A DNA stretch of 64,000 nucleotides from Prevotella lacticifex (GTDB taxonomy: Bacteria > Bacteroidota > Bacteroidia > Bacteroidales > Bacteroidaceae): the NCBI RefSeq assembly GCF_019973375.1, contig NZ_BPTV01000001.1:2559104-2623103 (forward strand), in the 5' to 3' direction. Positions 23,738-32,623 of this stretch are shown here, one piece after another (positions within the stretch are counted from its first letter, which is position 1; the number at the start of each line of letters is the position of its first letter). Under the pieces are notes generated by a model. The model was not told the DNA's origin and did no database searches. It saw nothing but the letters and a program-made list of their open reading frames with translations. Made by a program: the position numbers and the translations under genes.

Positions 23738-26200
23738 TCAGAAGACGTTGGAGACAGAATATAGCATCTCGTTTCCACGTTTCTTCAGTTTCAGTTTCTT
23801 CGTATGTCCGTTGACCTTCACGACAGCGCTCAGAGGCTCCTTGCTGGTGATGGTATAGTTCGTCACCTTGCCGTTCTTCCATTCCATATCCACGACATAG
23901 TGGCCGCGCAGACGTATGCCAGTAATGGCTCCGTCCTTCCATTCGTCGGGCAGAGCGGGCAGAAGGGTGATTCCGTCGGGTGTGCTTCTGACGAGCATCT
24001 CGCAGACTCCGGCTGTTCCTCCGAAGTTTCCGTCAATCTGAAATGGCGGATGGGCATCGAAGAGATTAGGATAGGTGCCTCCACGATGGACGGCATCGGG
24101 ACCGTTATAGTCCTGTGGCGACACGTAGCGCAGCAGGTAACGGTAGAGGCGATAAGCATGATTGCCGTCGCCGAGACGTGCCCATAGGTTTATCCTCCAT
24201 CCCGTGCTCCATCCCGTGCTCTCGTCTCCCCGCATCTCGAGGGTCCGCCGGGCAGCGTCGTAGAGCTCCGGTGGCAGCGTATGACCGGGATACAGTCCAT
24301 AGAGATGGCTCTGATGGCGGTGGTGGACGTCGGCATCATCCCAGTCGTAATACCATTCGTTGAGGTCGCCGTTCTTCCCTACGGTGTAAGGATGGAGCTC
24401 CTCAAGTTGTTTGGCAATCTTCTTCGTGAAGTCATTCTTAATGTCGAGTACATCAGCCGCGGCAAGAACGTTGACAAAGAGCTCGCGGATGATGGCAAGG
24501 TCGGACGTTCCGCCATAGCAGGTGGCACCCTTATAGCCTTTATCGGTGATATATTCGGCCTCCGGACTCGTGCTCGGGGCAGTGATAAGCTCATCGGGTT
24601 TGTTAGGATTCCTTACCAGCCACTCGGAGCAGAACTCCGCCGCGCCCTTCATAAGCGGGAATGCTTTACGGCGCAGGTAGTTCTTGTCGTTGGTGTAGAG
24701 GTAGTGGTCCCAGACGGCACTGACCACCCATGCGCCTCCCATATTCCAGTTGCACCACTTCGGGTCCTGCTTACCGCCACCGACGGGCGATGTCTTTGCC
24801 CAGATGTCGCTGTTGTGACAGCAGCACCATCCGTCGTTGATGCCGTAGTAGTTGCGAGCCGTGTAGATGCCATTATCGCGCAGCGACGAGACAAATCCCT
24901 CCAAAGGCTTTGTCATTTCCGACAGGTTGACGGCCTCAGCAGGCCAGTAGCACTCCTCGAGATTGATGTTCATGGTGTAGTTGCCGTGCCATGGCGAGTA
25001 GAGATATGGCGACCACAATCCTTGCAGCATTACTGGTGAGTTCTGGTAGCGCGAGCTGGAGATGAGCAGATAGCGACCATACTGGAAATAAAGCGTTTCC
25101 AGTGCGTCGTCGTCGGCATCCTCGGGGCCTGATATCGAGGACAGAGCGTTCGACGGAGTCTGACCATTAGTGGCAGCAGCACCTTCATTACCAAGGGCTT
25201 TCTCGGTGCGTGCGGTGTACTCCTTGAGCAGTTTGTCGGTCGGTTTCGTGTTGTCGCACTGCTGATAACCGAGCCGGAACTTCACCCTATCGTAGAACCG
25301 CTGATAGTCGCTGACGTGGCGGTCGCGAATCATTTTGTAGGTGACGTTCTTCGTGTGCCATGCCTCGTCGGTGGCTTTCTCGATATAGTCCGAGCCCGTG
25401 GTTATCGGTTTCGCGCGTGCACCGCCAAAGCTTGTCTCGTTGACGAGATAGATGGTGACAGCGTTTGCGCCGCTGACGGTCAGCGTACTGTCGGCTCCGC
25501 TGACGGTTCCGCCATCGTTATTGAGCAGCAGGACGGTGCACGAGTGTATCGTTTCCAGCTCATCGCCCATAGCATGACCAATCATTGTGAGCTGCTTGTC
25601 GCTGGCTTTTACGTTGTGGGGGACGAGAGCGGTGAGCATAACCTTAGTGTTGATGCTCGCGGGCTTGTCGGCGGTGAGGCGGATAGCAATCAATCGGTCT
25701 GGGAATGTAGCAAAATATTCACGGTGATACCGCACCCCGCCCTGTGTGTAATCGATGTGCACGAGACTGCTGTCGATATCGAGCGTGCGCTTATAGTCGG
25801 TCACCGGCGCTTTATTATCACCGATAATGTGCAGTGTTCCGACCGGCTGGTAATCGGCACTCTCTCCTCCTTGCAGATAATGTTGCAGAGAATCGGCCAG
25901 ACGATAGTCCTCGTTGAAGAGTGCCTTCCTTATTTCGGCCACCCACTTAGACGCTCCGAAGCCTTCCCCGTTGTCGACGGGGCCTCCTGTCCAGTAGGTA
26001 ATGTCGTTGAGATTGATGATGTCGTCGGCAGGATCGCCATAGATGAGTCCGCCAATCTTTCCGTTTCCTATGGGCAGACTCTCCTCGAAGTATCTCGCCG
26101 GTTTGTCATACCATAGCCGCATTGGCTGTTGCTTGCAGTCGACTTGTGCTGAAGCCGAGAGCCACAGTAACGTCAGTGTAAGAAGAATAAGTTTTTTCAT
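23738..26200 (-). CDS. glycoside hydrolase family 95 (alpha-L-fucosidase type)
   Basis: GH95 enzymes remove terminal alpha-1,2-linked fucose (some act on L-galactose) by inversion. The 820-residue product begins MKKLILLTLTLLWLSASAQ, a signal peptide, so it is periplasmic or surface-exposed. The N-terminal beta domain has MRLWYDKPARYFEESLPIGN. The barrel carries the catalytic asparagines in YTMNINLEECYWPAE near residue 410, the general acid region APSTSPEAEY near 548 and the aspartate in FQIDGNFGGTAG near 722. A short C-terminal beta domain follows. The ATG at 26200 was preferred; the longer frame adds residues before the signal. It is not in a visible polysaccharide-utilisation locus. Host mucin or plant xyloglucan fucose are possible substrates. 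Confidence 0.93.
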   Translation of the reverse strand: MKKLILLTLTLLWLSASAQVDCKQQPMRLWYDKPARYFEESLPIGNGKIGGLIYGDPADDIINLNDITYWTGGPVDNGEGFGASKWVAEIRKALFNEDYRLADSLQHYLQGGESADYQPVGTLHIIGDNKAPVTDYKRTLDIDSSLVHIDYTQGGVRYHREYFATFPDRLIAIRLTADKPASINTKVMLTALVPHNVKASDKQLTMIGHAMGDELETIHSCTVLLLNNDGGTVSGADSTLTVSGANAVTIYLVNETSFGGARAKPITTGSDYIEKATDEAWHTKNVTYKMIRDRHVSDYQRFYDRVKFRLGYQQCDNTKPTDKLLKEYTARTEKALGNEGAAATNGQTPSNALSSISGPEDADDDALETLYFQYGRYLLISSSRYQNSPVMLQGLWSPYLYSPWHGNYTMNINLEECYWPAEAVNLSEMTKPLEGFVSSLRDNGIYTARNYYGINDGWCCCHNSDIWAKTSPVGGGKQDPKWCNWNMGGAWVVSAVWDHYLYTNDKNYLRRKAFPLMKGAAEFCSEWLVRNPNKPDELITAPSTSPEAEYITDKGYKGATCYGGTSDLAIIRELFVNVLAAADVLDIKNDFTKKIAKQLEELHPYTVGKNGDLNEWYYDWDDADVHHRHQSHLYGLYPGHTLPPELYDAARRTLEMRGDESTGWSTGWRINLWARLGDGNHAYRLYRYLLRYVSPQDYNGPDAVHRGGTYPNLFDAHPPFQIDGNFGGTAGVCEMLVRSTPDGITLLPALPDEWKDGAITGIRLRGHYVVDMEWKNGKVTNYTITSKEPLSAVVKVNGHTKKLKLKKRGNEMLYSVSNVF

Positions 26201-26312
26201 GTTAAAGCAGGCTATATTAGTTAAGTCATTCACAGCCACCAATGTCTCTCACAAGAGTGGCTTTTGTTTATATTTCAGAAAAAGTAATCATCAAGAAGTA
26301 ATCATCAAGAAG

Positions 26313-26342
26313 GGGACGGTCATGCTGTCACGACCGTCCCCC
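26313..26342. terminator. hairpin downstream of gyrB
   Basis: GGGGACGGTC (26313-26322) and GACCGTCCCC (26333-26342) are perfect inverted repeats around a 10-base loop, 11 bases past the gyrB stop. A short direct repeat, AAGTAATCATC, lies beside it. Confidence 0.65.
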
Positions 26343-26353
26343 CGACTATATTG

Positions 26354-28327
26354 TTATGCGTCAATGTTAGCGTAAGTAGCGTTTTGCTCGATGAATTCCC
26401 GTCGCGGTTCAACATCGTCGCCCATAAGCATTGAGAAAACCTCATCGGCATCAGCCGCATTCTCGATGGACACCTGCTTGAGCAGACGCTTCTTCGGGTC
26501 CATGGTCGTCTCCCAAAGCTGCTCGGGGTTCATCTCACCGAGACCTTTGTATCGCTGCGTGTGGAGCGTCTTGCCGTCTTCCACGCCCCCGCCGTACTTG
26601 TCGAGGAAAGCCTGACGTTGCTGGTCGGTGTAGCAGTACTCGCTAATCTTCTTGTACGTGCACTTGTAGAGAGGCGGAGTAGCGATGTACAGATGTCCCT
26701 CCTCAATAACCTTAGGCATGTAACGGTAGAAGAGCGTCATGATAAGCGTGTCGATGTGAGAGCCATCGACATCGGCATCGGTCATGATTATTATCTTGTC
26801 GTAGCGCAGTTTGTCGGTGTTGCACTCAAAGGAATCGTTGTCGTCGACACCGAACCGTACTCCTATCGACTGGATGATGTTCATCACCGACTCAGCCTCG
26901 AAGACGCGGTGGCGCTGAACCTTCTCGACGTTGAGGATTTTTCCTCTCAGTGGGAGGATAGCCTGTGTGTACCGGTCGCGGCCCTGCTTTGCCGAGCCAC
27001 CGGCCGAATCACCCTCGACGAGGAAGATTTCACACTTCTTCGGGTCCTTGTTTGAGCAGTCGGCAAGCTTTCCGGGCAGTCCGCCACCGCTCATAACGCT
27101 CTTGCGCTGTACGCTCTCACGTGCCTTGCGGGCAGCAATACGTGCTGTGGCAGCGAGGATAACCTTATTGCAGATGAGCTTAGCCTCCTCGGGATGCTCC
27201 TCGAGATAGTCGGTAAGAGCCTCACCGACAGCCTGCTGCACGGCTCCGGCCACCTCACTGTTGCCGAGCTTTGTCTTTGTCTGACCCTCAAACTGAGGTT
27301 CTGCCACCTTGATGGAGATGACGGCAGTGAGACCCTCACGGAAGTCCTCACCGCTGATTTCGATCTTCGCCTTCTCTATCTGCTTCGATATCTGCGGGTC
27401 ATGATCGGCATAAGCCTTGAGCGTACGGGTCAGCGCAATGCGGAATCCCGTGACGTGGGTACCACCCTCAATGGTGTTAATATTATTGACATAAGAGTGC
27501 AGGTTCTCCGTATAATCAGTGTTATACATTATCGCCACCTCGATAGGCACTCCCTGCTTCTCTGTCTTGAGGTAGATGACATCGTCGAAGAGGTGTGTGC
27601 GGTGACGGTCGATATAGCGGACAAACTCCTTCAGACCGTCCTTGGCATGGAACACCTCGGTGCGTGTCTTACCCGTTTCAGGGTCGGGACGCAGGTCGGT
27701 GAGCGTGATGCGGATACCAGCATTGAGGTAAGCGAGCTCACGCATACGTCGCGCCACGATGTCCCACTTGAATGTTGTTGTGGTGAAGATGGTTGGATCG
27801 GGCCAGAACTGCTGCCGTGTGCCGGTGCGGTCGGTATCGCCGACGACCTTCACGGGATACAGAGGCTTTCCTTTCTCGTACTCCTGCTGGTAGATCTTTC
27901 CGTCGCGGAAGACCTGCGATTTCATGTGTGTGGAGAGAGCGTTCACACAGCTCACACCGACACCATGGAGTCCGCCGCTGACCTTATATGAGCCTTTGTC
28001 GAACTTACCACCGGCATGGAGGACCGTCATAACGACCTCCAGGGCACTCTTGTGCAACTTTTTGTGCTCATCGACAGGAATACCGCGACCATCGTCCTCG
28101 ACGGTACATGAGCCGTCGACACCGATAGTAACCTCGATGTTCTGGCAGAAGCCTGCCATAGCCTCATCGATAGAGTTGTCAACAGTCTCGTTGATGAGAT
28201 GATGGAGACCCTTCTCCGAGATGTCTCCAATATACATGGCAGGGCGCTTGCGCACTGCCTCCAAGCCCTCAAGGACTTGTATATTTTTCGCCGAATAGTT
28301 CTCTTCGGCCTCTTTATCTGCTGCCAT
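26354..28327 (-). CDS. gyrB: DNA gyrase subunit B
   Basis: GyrB is the ATPase subunit of DNA gyrase, which introduces negative supercoils. The 657-residue chain has the GHKL ATPase motifs (VDNSIDEAMAGFC, DDGRGIPVDEHKK, VSGGLHGVGVSCVNALS) in the first 130 residues. The toprim motifs EGDSAGGSAKQGRDR (near 439) and IIMTDADVDGSHIDTL (near 519) follow, then the C-terminal QRYKGLGEMNPEQLWETTMDP. The length fits the GyrB form without a large insert. Novel resistance changes are not assessed. It is transcribed alone toward the GH95 gene with a hairpin at its end. Confidence 0.97.
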   Translation of the reverse strand: MAADKEAEENYSAKNIQVLEGLEAVRKRPAMYIGDISEKGLHHLINETVDNSIDEAMAGFCQNIEVTIGVDGSCTVEDDGRGIPVDEHKKLHKSALEVVMTVLHAGGKFDKGSYKVSGGLHGVGVSCVNALSTHMKSQVFRDGKIYQQEYEKGKPLYPVKVVGDTDRTGTRQQFWPDPTIFTTTTFKWDIVARRMRELAYLNAGIRITLTDLRPDPETGKTRTEVFHAKDGLKEFVRYIDRHRTHLFDDVIYLKTEKQGVPIEVAIMYNTDYTENLHSYVNNINTIEGGTHVTGFRIALTRTLKAYADHDPQISKQIEKAKIEISGEDFREGLTAVISIKVAEPQFEGQTKTKLGNSEVAGAVQQAVGEALTDYLEEHPEEAKLICNKVILAATARIAARKARESVQRKSVMSGGGLPGKLADCSNKDPKKCEIFLVEGDSAGGSAKQGRDRYTQAILPLRGKILNVEKVQRHRVFEAESVMNIIQSIGVRFGVDDNDSFECNTDKLRYDKIIIMTDADVDGSHIDTLIMTLFYRYMPKVIEEGHLYIATPPLYKCTYKKISEYCYTDQQRQAFLDKYGGGVEDGKTLHTQRYKGLGEMNPEQLWETTMDPKKRLLKQVSIENAADADEVFSMLMGDDVEPRREFIEQNATYANIDA

Positions 28328-28352
28328 TTTTATTAGATTCAGTTTATAGTTG

Positions 28353-28360
28353 CAAAGATA
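28353..28360 (-). promoter_or_regulatory. putative -7 box of gyrB
   Basis: TATCTTTG on the minus strand, 25 bases before the ATG. The -33 position has TTTC instead of TTTG (20-base spacing), a near match. Confidence 0.55.
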
Positions 28361-28532
28361 CGAAAAATTGTTGAGGTTTGGAAATTTTGCTGTGTTTAAT
28401 TATGTAAAAAGAACATAGGCCACAATCCTATGTAGAATACGACTTACACATAAAGAACAAGGGCCGTATTCCGATGTGGAATACGACCCCAGACTATATT
28501 TTTAATGCTATGACTTTAACTTCAACGAGAGG

Positions 28533-28787
28533 TTATCCCAGAGCTGCGATATGACGGCTCAGGCTTGACTTCAGGTTAGCTGCCTTGTTCTTGTGGATGA
28601 TGTTGGTCTTTGTCAGCTTGTCAAGCATTTTCTGAACAGAAGGATAGAGCTTTACTGCCTCGTCCTTGTCTGTAACGGCACGCAGTTTGCGCACTGCATT
28701 ACGCATAGTCTTTGCATAGTACTTATTATGCAGAGCCTTCTTCTTGTCCTGGCGGATTCTCTTAAGATTTGATTTGTGATTTGCCAT
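28533..28787 (-). CDS. rpsT: 30S ribosomal protein S20
   Basis: S20 binds 16S rRNA early in small-subunit assembly. The 84-residue, highly basic helical protein starts [20 protein letters not shown] and ends [11 protein letters not shown], with the family block [13 protein letters not shown]. It is downstream of tRNA-Glu on the same strand (53 bases), so both are likely transcribed from the promoter at 28933-28964. Between it and gyrB (28328-28532) lie paired GTATTCC/GGAATAC words that may form a terminator. Confidence 0.96.
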   Translation of the reverse strand: MANHKSNLKRIRQDKKKALHNKYYAKTMRNAVRKLRAVTDKDEAVKLYPSVQKMLDKLTKTNIIHKNKAANLKSSLSRHIAALG

Positions 28788-28839
28788 CTTCTATGTCTAT
28801 TTTTTATATTTCTACGTTTACCGACTATAAAGTCATGAG

Positions 28840-28911
28840 TACTCCCTAGCAGAATCGAACTGCTCTTTAGAGAATGAAAATCTCTCGTCCTAACCGATAG
28901 ACGAAGGGAGC
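28840..28911 (-). tRNA. tRNA-Glu (anticodon TTC)
   Basis: The minus strand folds as a 72-base tRNA. The acceptor is GCTCCCT with AGGGAGT, the anticodon arm is AGAGA-TTTTCAT-TCTCT with anticodon TTC, and the T arm contains GTTCGATTC. No CCA is encoded. It is the first unit of the tRNA-Glu-rpsT transcript. Confidence 0.95.
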
Positions 28912-28932
28912 GACGCTATTTTTTTGCGGGTG

Positions 28933-28964
28933 CAAAGGTACTTATATTATTGGAAATGACCAAA
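28933..28964 (-). promoter_or_regulatory. promoter of tRNA-Glu-rpsT
   Basis: On the minus strand TTTG (28964-28961), 20 bases, TACCTTTG (28940-28933): a full consensus. The tRNA starts 22 bases downstream of the -7 box. Confidence 0.82.
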
Positions 28965-29002
28965 TTTTACAGAATAAATTTTCGTAAATGACTGTAAATT
29001 TG

Positions 29003-29010
29003 TACTTTTG
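29003..29010 (+). promoter_or_regulatory. putative -7 box of recO
   Basis: TACTTTTG fits TAnnTTTG and lies 20 bases before the recO ATG, implying a leader of about a dozen bases. It is divergent from the tRNA-Glu promoter. The -33 match is poor. Confidence 0.5.
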
Positions 29011-29030
29011 CATATATTTTTGGCTCTTAT

Positions 29031-29756
29031 ATGGATGTAAAAACCACAGCTGTAGTATTACGGACGATAAAATACGGCGACTCGTCGCTCATTGTCGACA
29101 TGCTCACCGAGCAGATGGGACGGGTGTCTTTTCTCGTCCGCACGCCCAAGACTCAGAAGGGCAAGCTCAAGAAGCAGCTCTTCCAGCCTCTGACGATTCT
29201 CTCCCTTGTCTTCGACTACCGCCAGCGTTCGTCGCTGCAGCGAATCCGCGACATAGCCATCGCGGTTCCTTACATCACCATTCCGGCTGTCGCTCCAAAG
29301 ATTGCGACGGCAATATTCCTTGCTGAATTCCTCTCTTACGTCACCCGTGACGAGCAGCGCAACACCCCGCTTTTCGAGTATATAGTGTCGAGTCTGCGGT
29401 GGCTCGACGATGCCGACAGCGGCTATGCCAATTTCCATCTGGTGTTCATGATGCGGCTGAGTCGCTTCATCGGTTTCTGGCCCAACCTCGACGACTATTG
29501 CGAGGGGTGTCTTTTCGACCTCCGCGAGGCCCGTTTCACCACCGTGGCACCGCTCCACAACGACGTGCTGAAGGCTGCCGAGGCCAGACAAGTGTGCACC
29601 CTTATGCGTATGAGCTACAGCAACATGCACGTTTTCCGCATGAACCGCTCACAGCGCAACCGCATCACCGACATCATCCTGCTCTTCTACCGGCTGCACG
29701 TGGCCGACATGCCGGAGATGAAAAGTCTCGCGGTGCTGAAGGAGCTGTTCGATTAA
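29031..29756 (+). CDS. recO: DNA repair protein RecO
   Basis: RecO anneals single strands and helps RecR load RecA at gaps. The 241-residue product has the N-terminal OB fold pattern (TTAVVLRTIKYGDSSLIVDMLTE, then GRVSFLVRTPKTQ) and the helical second half with NFHLVFMMRLSRFIGFWP. A single CEGC pair near residue 163 is a reduced form of the zinc-finger region seen in some RecO proteins. The length matches Bacteroidetes RecO. It stands alone and converges on the small membrane-protein gene. Confidence 0.88.
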   Translation: MDVKTTAVVLRTIKYGDSSLIVDMLTEQMGRVSFLVRTPKTQKGKLKKQLFQPLTILSLVFDYRQRSSLQRIRDIAIAVPYITIPAVAPKIATAIFLAEFLSYVTRDEQRNTPLFEYIVSSLRWLDDADSGYANFHLVFMMRLSRFIGFWPNLDDYCEGCLFDLREARFTTVAPLHNDVLKAAEARQVCTLMRMSYSNMHVFRMNRSQRNRITDIILLFYRLHVADMPEMKSLAVLKELFD

Positions 29757-29814
29757 GAATCCGAGAAGAGCGGCTCCACCCCACCCCACTACTCATTACT
29801 CACAGCCATCAGGC

Positions 29815-30186
29815 TCACTCCATGAACACAAAATAGACTGCGGCGACGAGGCAGAGGAACGCCGCAGCATGATTCCAGTGGAGCGTCTGACCCTGAAAGA
29901 GGATATTGGCGACAGTGGCAAAGACTATCAGCGACACGCACTCCTGGATAACCTTCAGCTGAACGAGCGAGAACGGACCGCCGTTGCCGCTGAATCCCAG
30001 GCGGTTGGCGGGTACCTGAAAGCAATACTCGAAGAAGGCGATGCCCCACGAGAACACAACGACACCCATCAGCGGCCAGTTGCTGCTGACACCCGACTGC
30101 TGAAGGCGCAGATGACCGTACCAGGCCAGAGTCATAAAGATATTGCTCACGAAGAGCAAAACTACTGTTTCTATTCCCTGAATCAT
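29815..30186 (-). CDS. DMT-superfamily small membrane protein (DUF486)
   Basis: This is a 123-residue integral membrane protein with four likely membrane segments: VVLLFVSNIFMTLAWYG, PLMGVVVFSWGIAFFEY, VIQECVSLIVFATVANILF and AAFLCLVAAVYFVFM. The pattern matches DUF486, a half-size relative of drug/metabolite transporters. The YCFQVPANRLG stretch between segments 2 and 3 is typical of the family. Substrate and direction are unknown. A TAATTTTG box lies about 20 bases upstream (30209-30216, minus strand). It is convergent with recO. Confidence 0.85.
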   Translation of the reverse strand: MIQGIETVVLLFVSNIFMTLAWYGHLRLQQSGVSSNWPLMGVVVFSWGIAFFEYCFQVPANRLGFSGNGGPFSLVQLKVIQECVSLIVFATVANILFQGQTLHWNHAAAFLCLVAAVYFVFME

Positions 30187-30377
30187 ATTTATTGTTTCTT
30201 AGCGGCCGCAAAATTACACATTTTTTCCGAACCGCGAGCTATTGGAGAAGAATCTTCTTAGGTCACCACCCTGCCAGACCCCAACCACAATTTCGCCCAA
30301 CAGCGTCCACAGGAAGGAAAAGTAATAATGGTAATACAATAATAAATGTGGGTAAGCGCAGTTTGGTATAATGTTTG

Positions 30378-30385
30378 TACTTTTG
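30378..30385 (+). promoter_or_regulatory. putative -7 box of the DUF3737 gene
   Basis: TACTTTTG followed by a leader of about 30 bases to the ATG at 30424. No standard -33 TTTG is present at 19-21 bases. Confidence 0.5.
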
Positions 30386-30423
30386 CAATCGAAAGAAAAA
30401 ACAACATATTACAAATAGAACTT

Positions 30424-31269
30424 ATGGAAATAATCAAGGACAGACAGTTTGGCGGTGAGCGCCCGCTTTTCGGCATTCACGACACGAAACTCGACAATAT
30501 AACCATCACCGACGGCGAATCAGGAATAAAGATGTGCCGCAACATAGAGTGTAACAACTCCAAATTCTACGGCAAATACCCCTGGTGGCACGTCGACGGA
30601 AGCGTGATAACCAACTGCTATTTCGACCCGAAATCGCGTTCGGCAATATGGTACAGCAACGACATGGTGATGAAGGATACGGTCATCGACGCGCCGAAGC
30701 TCTTCCGCGAGATGAAGAATGTCAGCCTTGAGAACGTGAAAATCAACGATGCCGACGAGACATTCTGGCGCATCGACGGTCTGAAGCTGAAGAACGTAGA
30801 GCTCCACGGAGGCACTTATCCGTTCATGTTCTCGAAGAACATCTACGTCGACGGCCTCGTCAGCGACTCGAAATACGTGTTCCAGTACTGCCAGAACGTA
30901 GAGATCCACAACGCCAAAATCACCACCAAGGACTCGTTCTGGGAGTGCGACAACGTGACCGTGTACGACTCCGAGCTCGACGGCGAGTATCTGGCATGGC
31001 ACTCGAAGAACATCACTCTCGTCCGCTGCCACATCAGCGGCGAGCAGCCGTTGTGCTACTCCGACAACATCGTGCTGCGCGACTGCACTTTCGATGCCGC
31101 CTGCGACCGTGCTTTCGAGGACTGCACGAACATCGACGCCAAGATTAAAGGCAGCATAACGAACATCAAGAACCCGATATCGGGCCACATCACAGCCGAG
31201 AAGATTGGGTCGGTGACCTACAACGAGTTTGCCAAAGGTCACGACACCGTCATCGAGGAGACGAAATAA
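30424..31269 (+). CDS. DUF3737 family right-handed beta-helix protein
   Basis: The 281-residue cytoplasmic protein is built of short repeated strands of the form NxxxxNxxxxxx (examples ITNCYFDPKSRSAIWYSND, VSLENVKINDADETFWRID, VEIHNAKITTKDSFWECDN), as expected for a beta-helix. Each coil contains aromatic W or F in similar places. It matches the DUF3737 description; no catalytic function is established to my knowledge. The ATG at 30424 follows the promoter at a suitable distance. It is followed after 30 bases by a PatB/MalY-type lyase on the same strand, so the two are probably co-transcribed. Confidence 0.85.
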   Translation: MEIIKDRQFGGERPLFGIHDTKLDNITITDGESGIKMCRNIECNNSKFYGKYPWWHVDGSVITNCYFDPKSRSAIWYSNDMVMKDTVIDAPKLFREMKNVSLENVKINDADETFWRIDGLKLKNVELHGGTYPFMFSKNIYVDGLVSDSKYVFQYCQNVEIHNAKITTKDSFWECDNVTVYDSELDGEYLAWHSKNITLVRCHISGEQPLCYSDNIVLRDCTFDAACDRAFEDCTNIDAKIKGSITNIKNPISGHITAEKIGSVTYNEFAKGHDTVIEETK

Positions 31270-31299
31270 GCCCAATCCACATATTATATAAGGTAGGAA

Positions 31300-32532
31300 A
31301 TGAATATCAACAACGACAAGAATACTGACTGCCGCCACAACGAATGGTTCGACACCATCGTCCGACGCCGTGGCAGCGGAAGCATGAAATGGGATGCCGC
31401 TGCCGACGACGATGTCATCCCGATGTGGGTGGCCGACATGGACTTCGTCGCCGCACCAGCCATCAGGGAGGCCCTGCGGCGCCGCGTGGAGCACGGCATC
31501 TATGGTTATGAGCAGGTACCCGACAGCTACTACGATGCCATAGTGCGGTGGTTCGACCGGCGCCACGACTGGCACATCGACCGGCAGTGGATAATCTACA
31601 CCAGCGGTGTGGTGCCGGCACTGTCGGCAACGATAAAGGCGCTGACGATTCCCGGCGACAACGTGCTCATCCAGAGTCCCGCCTACAACTGCTTCTTCTC
31701 GTCGATACGCAACCAGGGCTGTCAGATTCTCGAGACAGCGCTAATCCGACAAAATGGCAGATACGTCATGGACTGGCAGGACTTCGAGGCTAAATGTGCC
31801 GAGGAGAAGACCACTCTGTTCGTCCTCTGCAACCCCCACAACCCCACGGGAAGGGTTTGGACACCGGAGGAACTGCGGAAGATGAACGACATCTGCATGA
31901 AGCACGGCGTGAAGGTGGTCAGCGACGAAATCCACTGTGAGCTCGTCATGCCCGGCCATAAGTTCACACCCTTCGCCGCCGTCAGCGAGGAGTGCGAGCG
32001 GAATGTGGTGACCCTCAACTCGCCATCGAAGAGTTTCAACATCGCCGGACTCCAGATTGCAAACATCATCTGCCGCAACGACGAATGGCGGCGGCGCATC
32101 GACCGCATTATAAACATCTTCGAGGTGTGCGACGTCAACCCCTTCGGACCCGCCGCCCTCGAGGCCGCCTATAATGAAAGTGAGGAATGGCTCGACGCGC
32201 TGAACGTTTATATATCGGACAACTACCGCTGGCTGCTCGAATACTTCGGCCGCGAGGTGCCGCAACTGAAAGTTACGAGTCTTGAGGGCACCTATCTCGT
32301 GTGGGTCGACATATCGGCAACGGGTCTCGACTCGACGACTCTCGCCGACCGGTTGCTCCACGACGGGCACGTGATGATTAGTGCCGGGACAATGTACGGA
32401 CAGACGACGGGCCGCGACTTCATACGAATAAACATCGCCTGCCCGCGGAAAACGATGATCGAGGGACTGCAAAGGATTGTAGCCACAATAAAGCCTCTCA
32501 TCGCGAAAAACCAACTGATGATTAAACATTAG
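31300..32532 (+). CDS. PatB/MalY-type pyridoxal-phosphate C-S lyase (second copy)
   Basis: A 410-residue paralogue of the gene at 9.4 kb. It shares the PMWVADMDF block near residue 45, CNPHNPTGRVW near 180, VVSDEIHCEL near 208 and the PLP lysine in SPSKSFNIAGL near 243, plus the C-terminal RINIACPR. The family splits cystathionine or other cysteine S-conjugates to a thiol, pyruvate and ammonia. The sequence is clearly diverged from the first copy, so they probably act on different substrates or under different control. It follows the DUF3737 gene by 30 bases and precedes a WYL regulator on the same strand. Confidence 0.85.
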   Translation: MNINNDKNTDCRHNEWFDTIVRRRGSGSMKWDAAADDDVIPMWVADMDFVAAPAIREALRRRVEHGIYGYEQVPDSYYDAIVRWFDRRHDWHIDRQWIIYTSGVVPALSATIKALTIPGDNVLIQSPAYNCFFSSIRNQGCQILETALIRQNGRYVMDWQDFEAKCAEEKTTLFVLCNPHNPTGRVWTPEELRKMNDICMKHGVKVVSDEIHCELVMPGHKFTPFAAVSEECERNVVTLNSPSKSFNIAGLQIANIICRNDEWRRRIDRIINIFEVCDVNPFGPAALEAAYNESEEWLDALNVYISDNYRWLLEYFGREVPQLKVTSLEGTYLVWVDISATGLDSTTLADRLLHDGHVMISAGTMYGQTTGRDFIRINIACPRKTMIEGLQRIVATIKPLIAKNQLMIKH

Positions 32533-32590
32533 TTAACATCAAAACAGTAGAAAAAAGAAATATTTGTGCATCGCTGTCGCTAAAACTTGC

Positions 32591-32598
32591 TATCTTTG
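32591..32598 (+). promoter_or_regulatory. putative promoter of the WYL regulator
   Basis: TATCTTTG at 32591-32598 with TTTG at 32563-32566, a spacing of 24 that is slightly long. It puts the transcript start near 32605 and supports the ATG at 32624 over an upstream in-frame start at 32564. Confidence 0.5.
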
Positions 32599-32623
32599 CA
32601 CCAAAGTAAAGATAACAGGCACC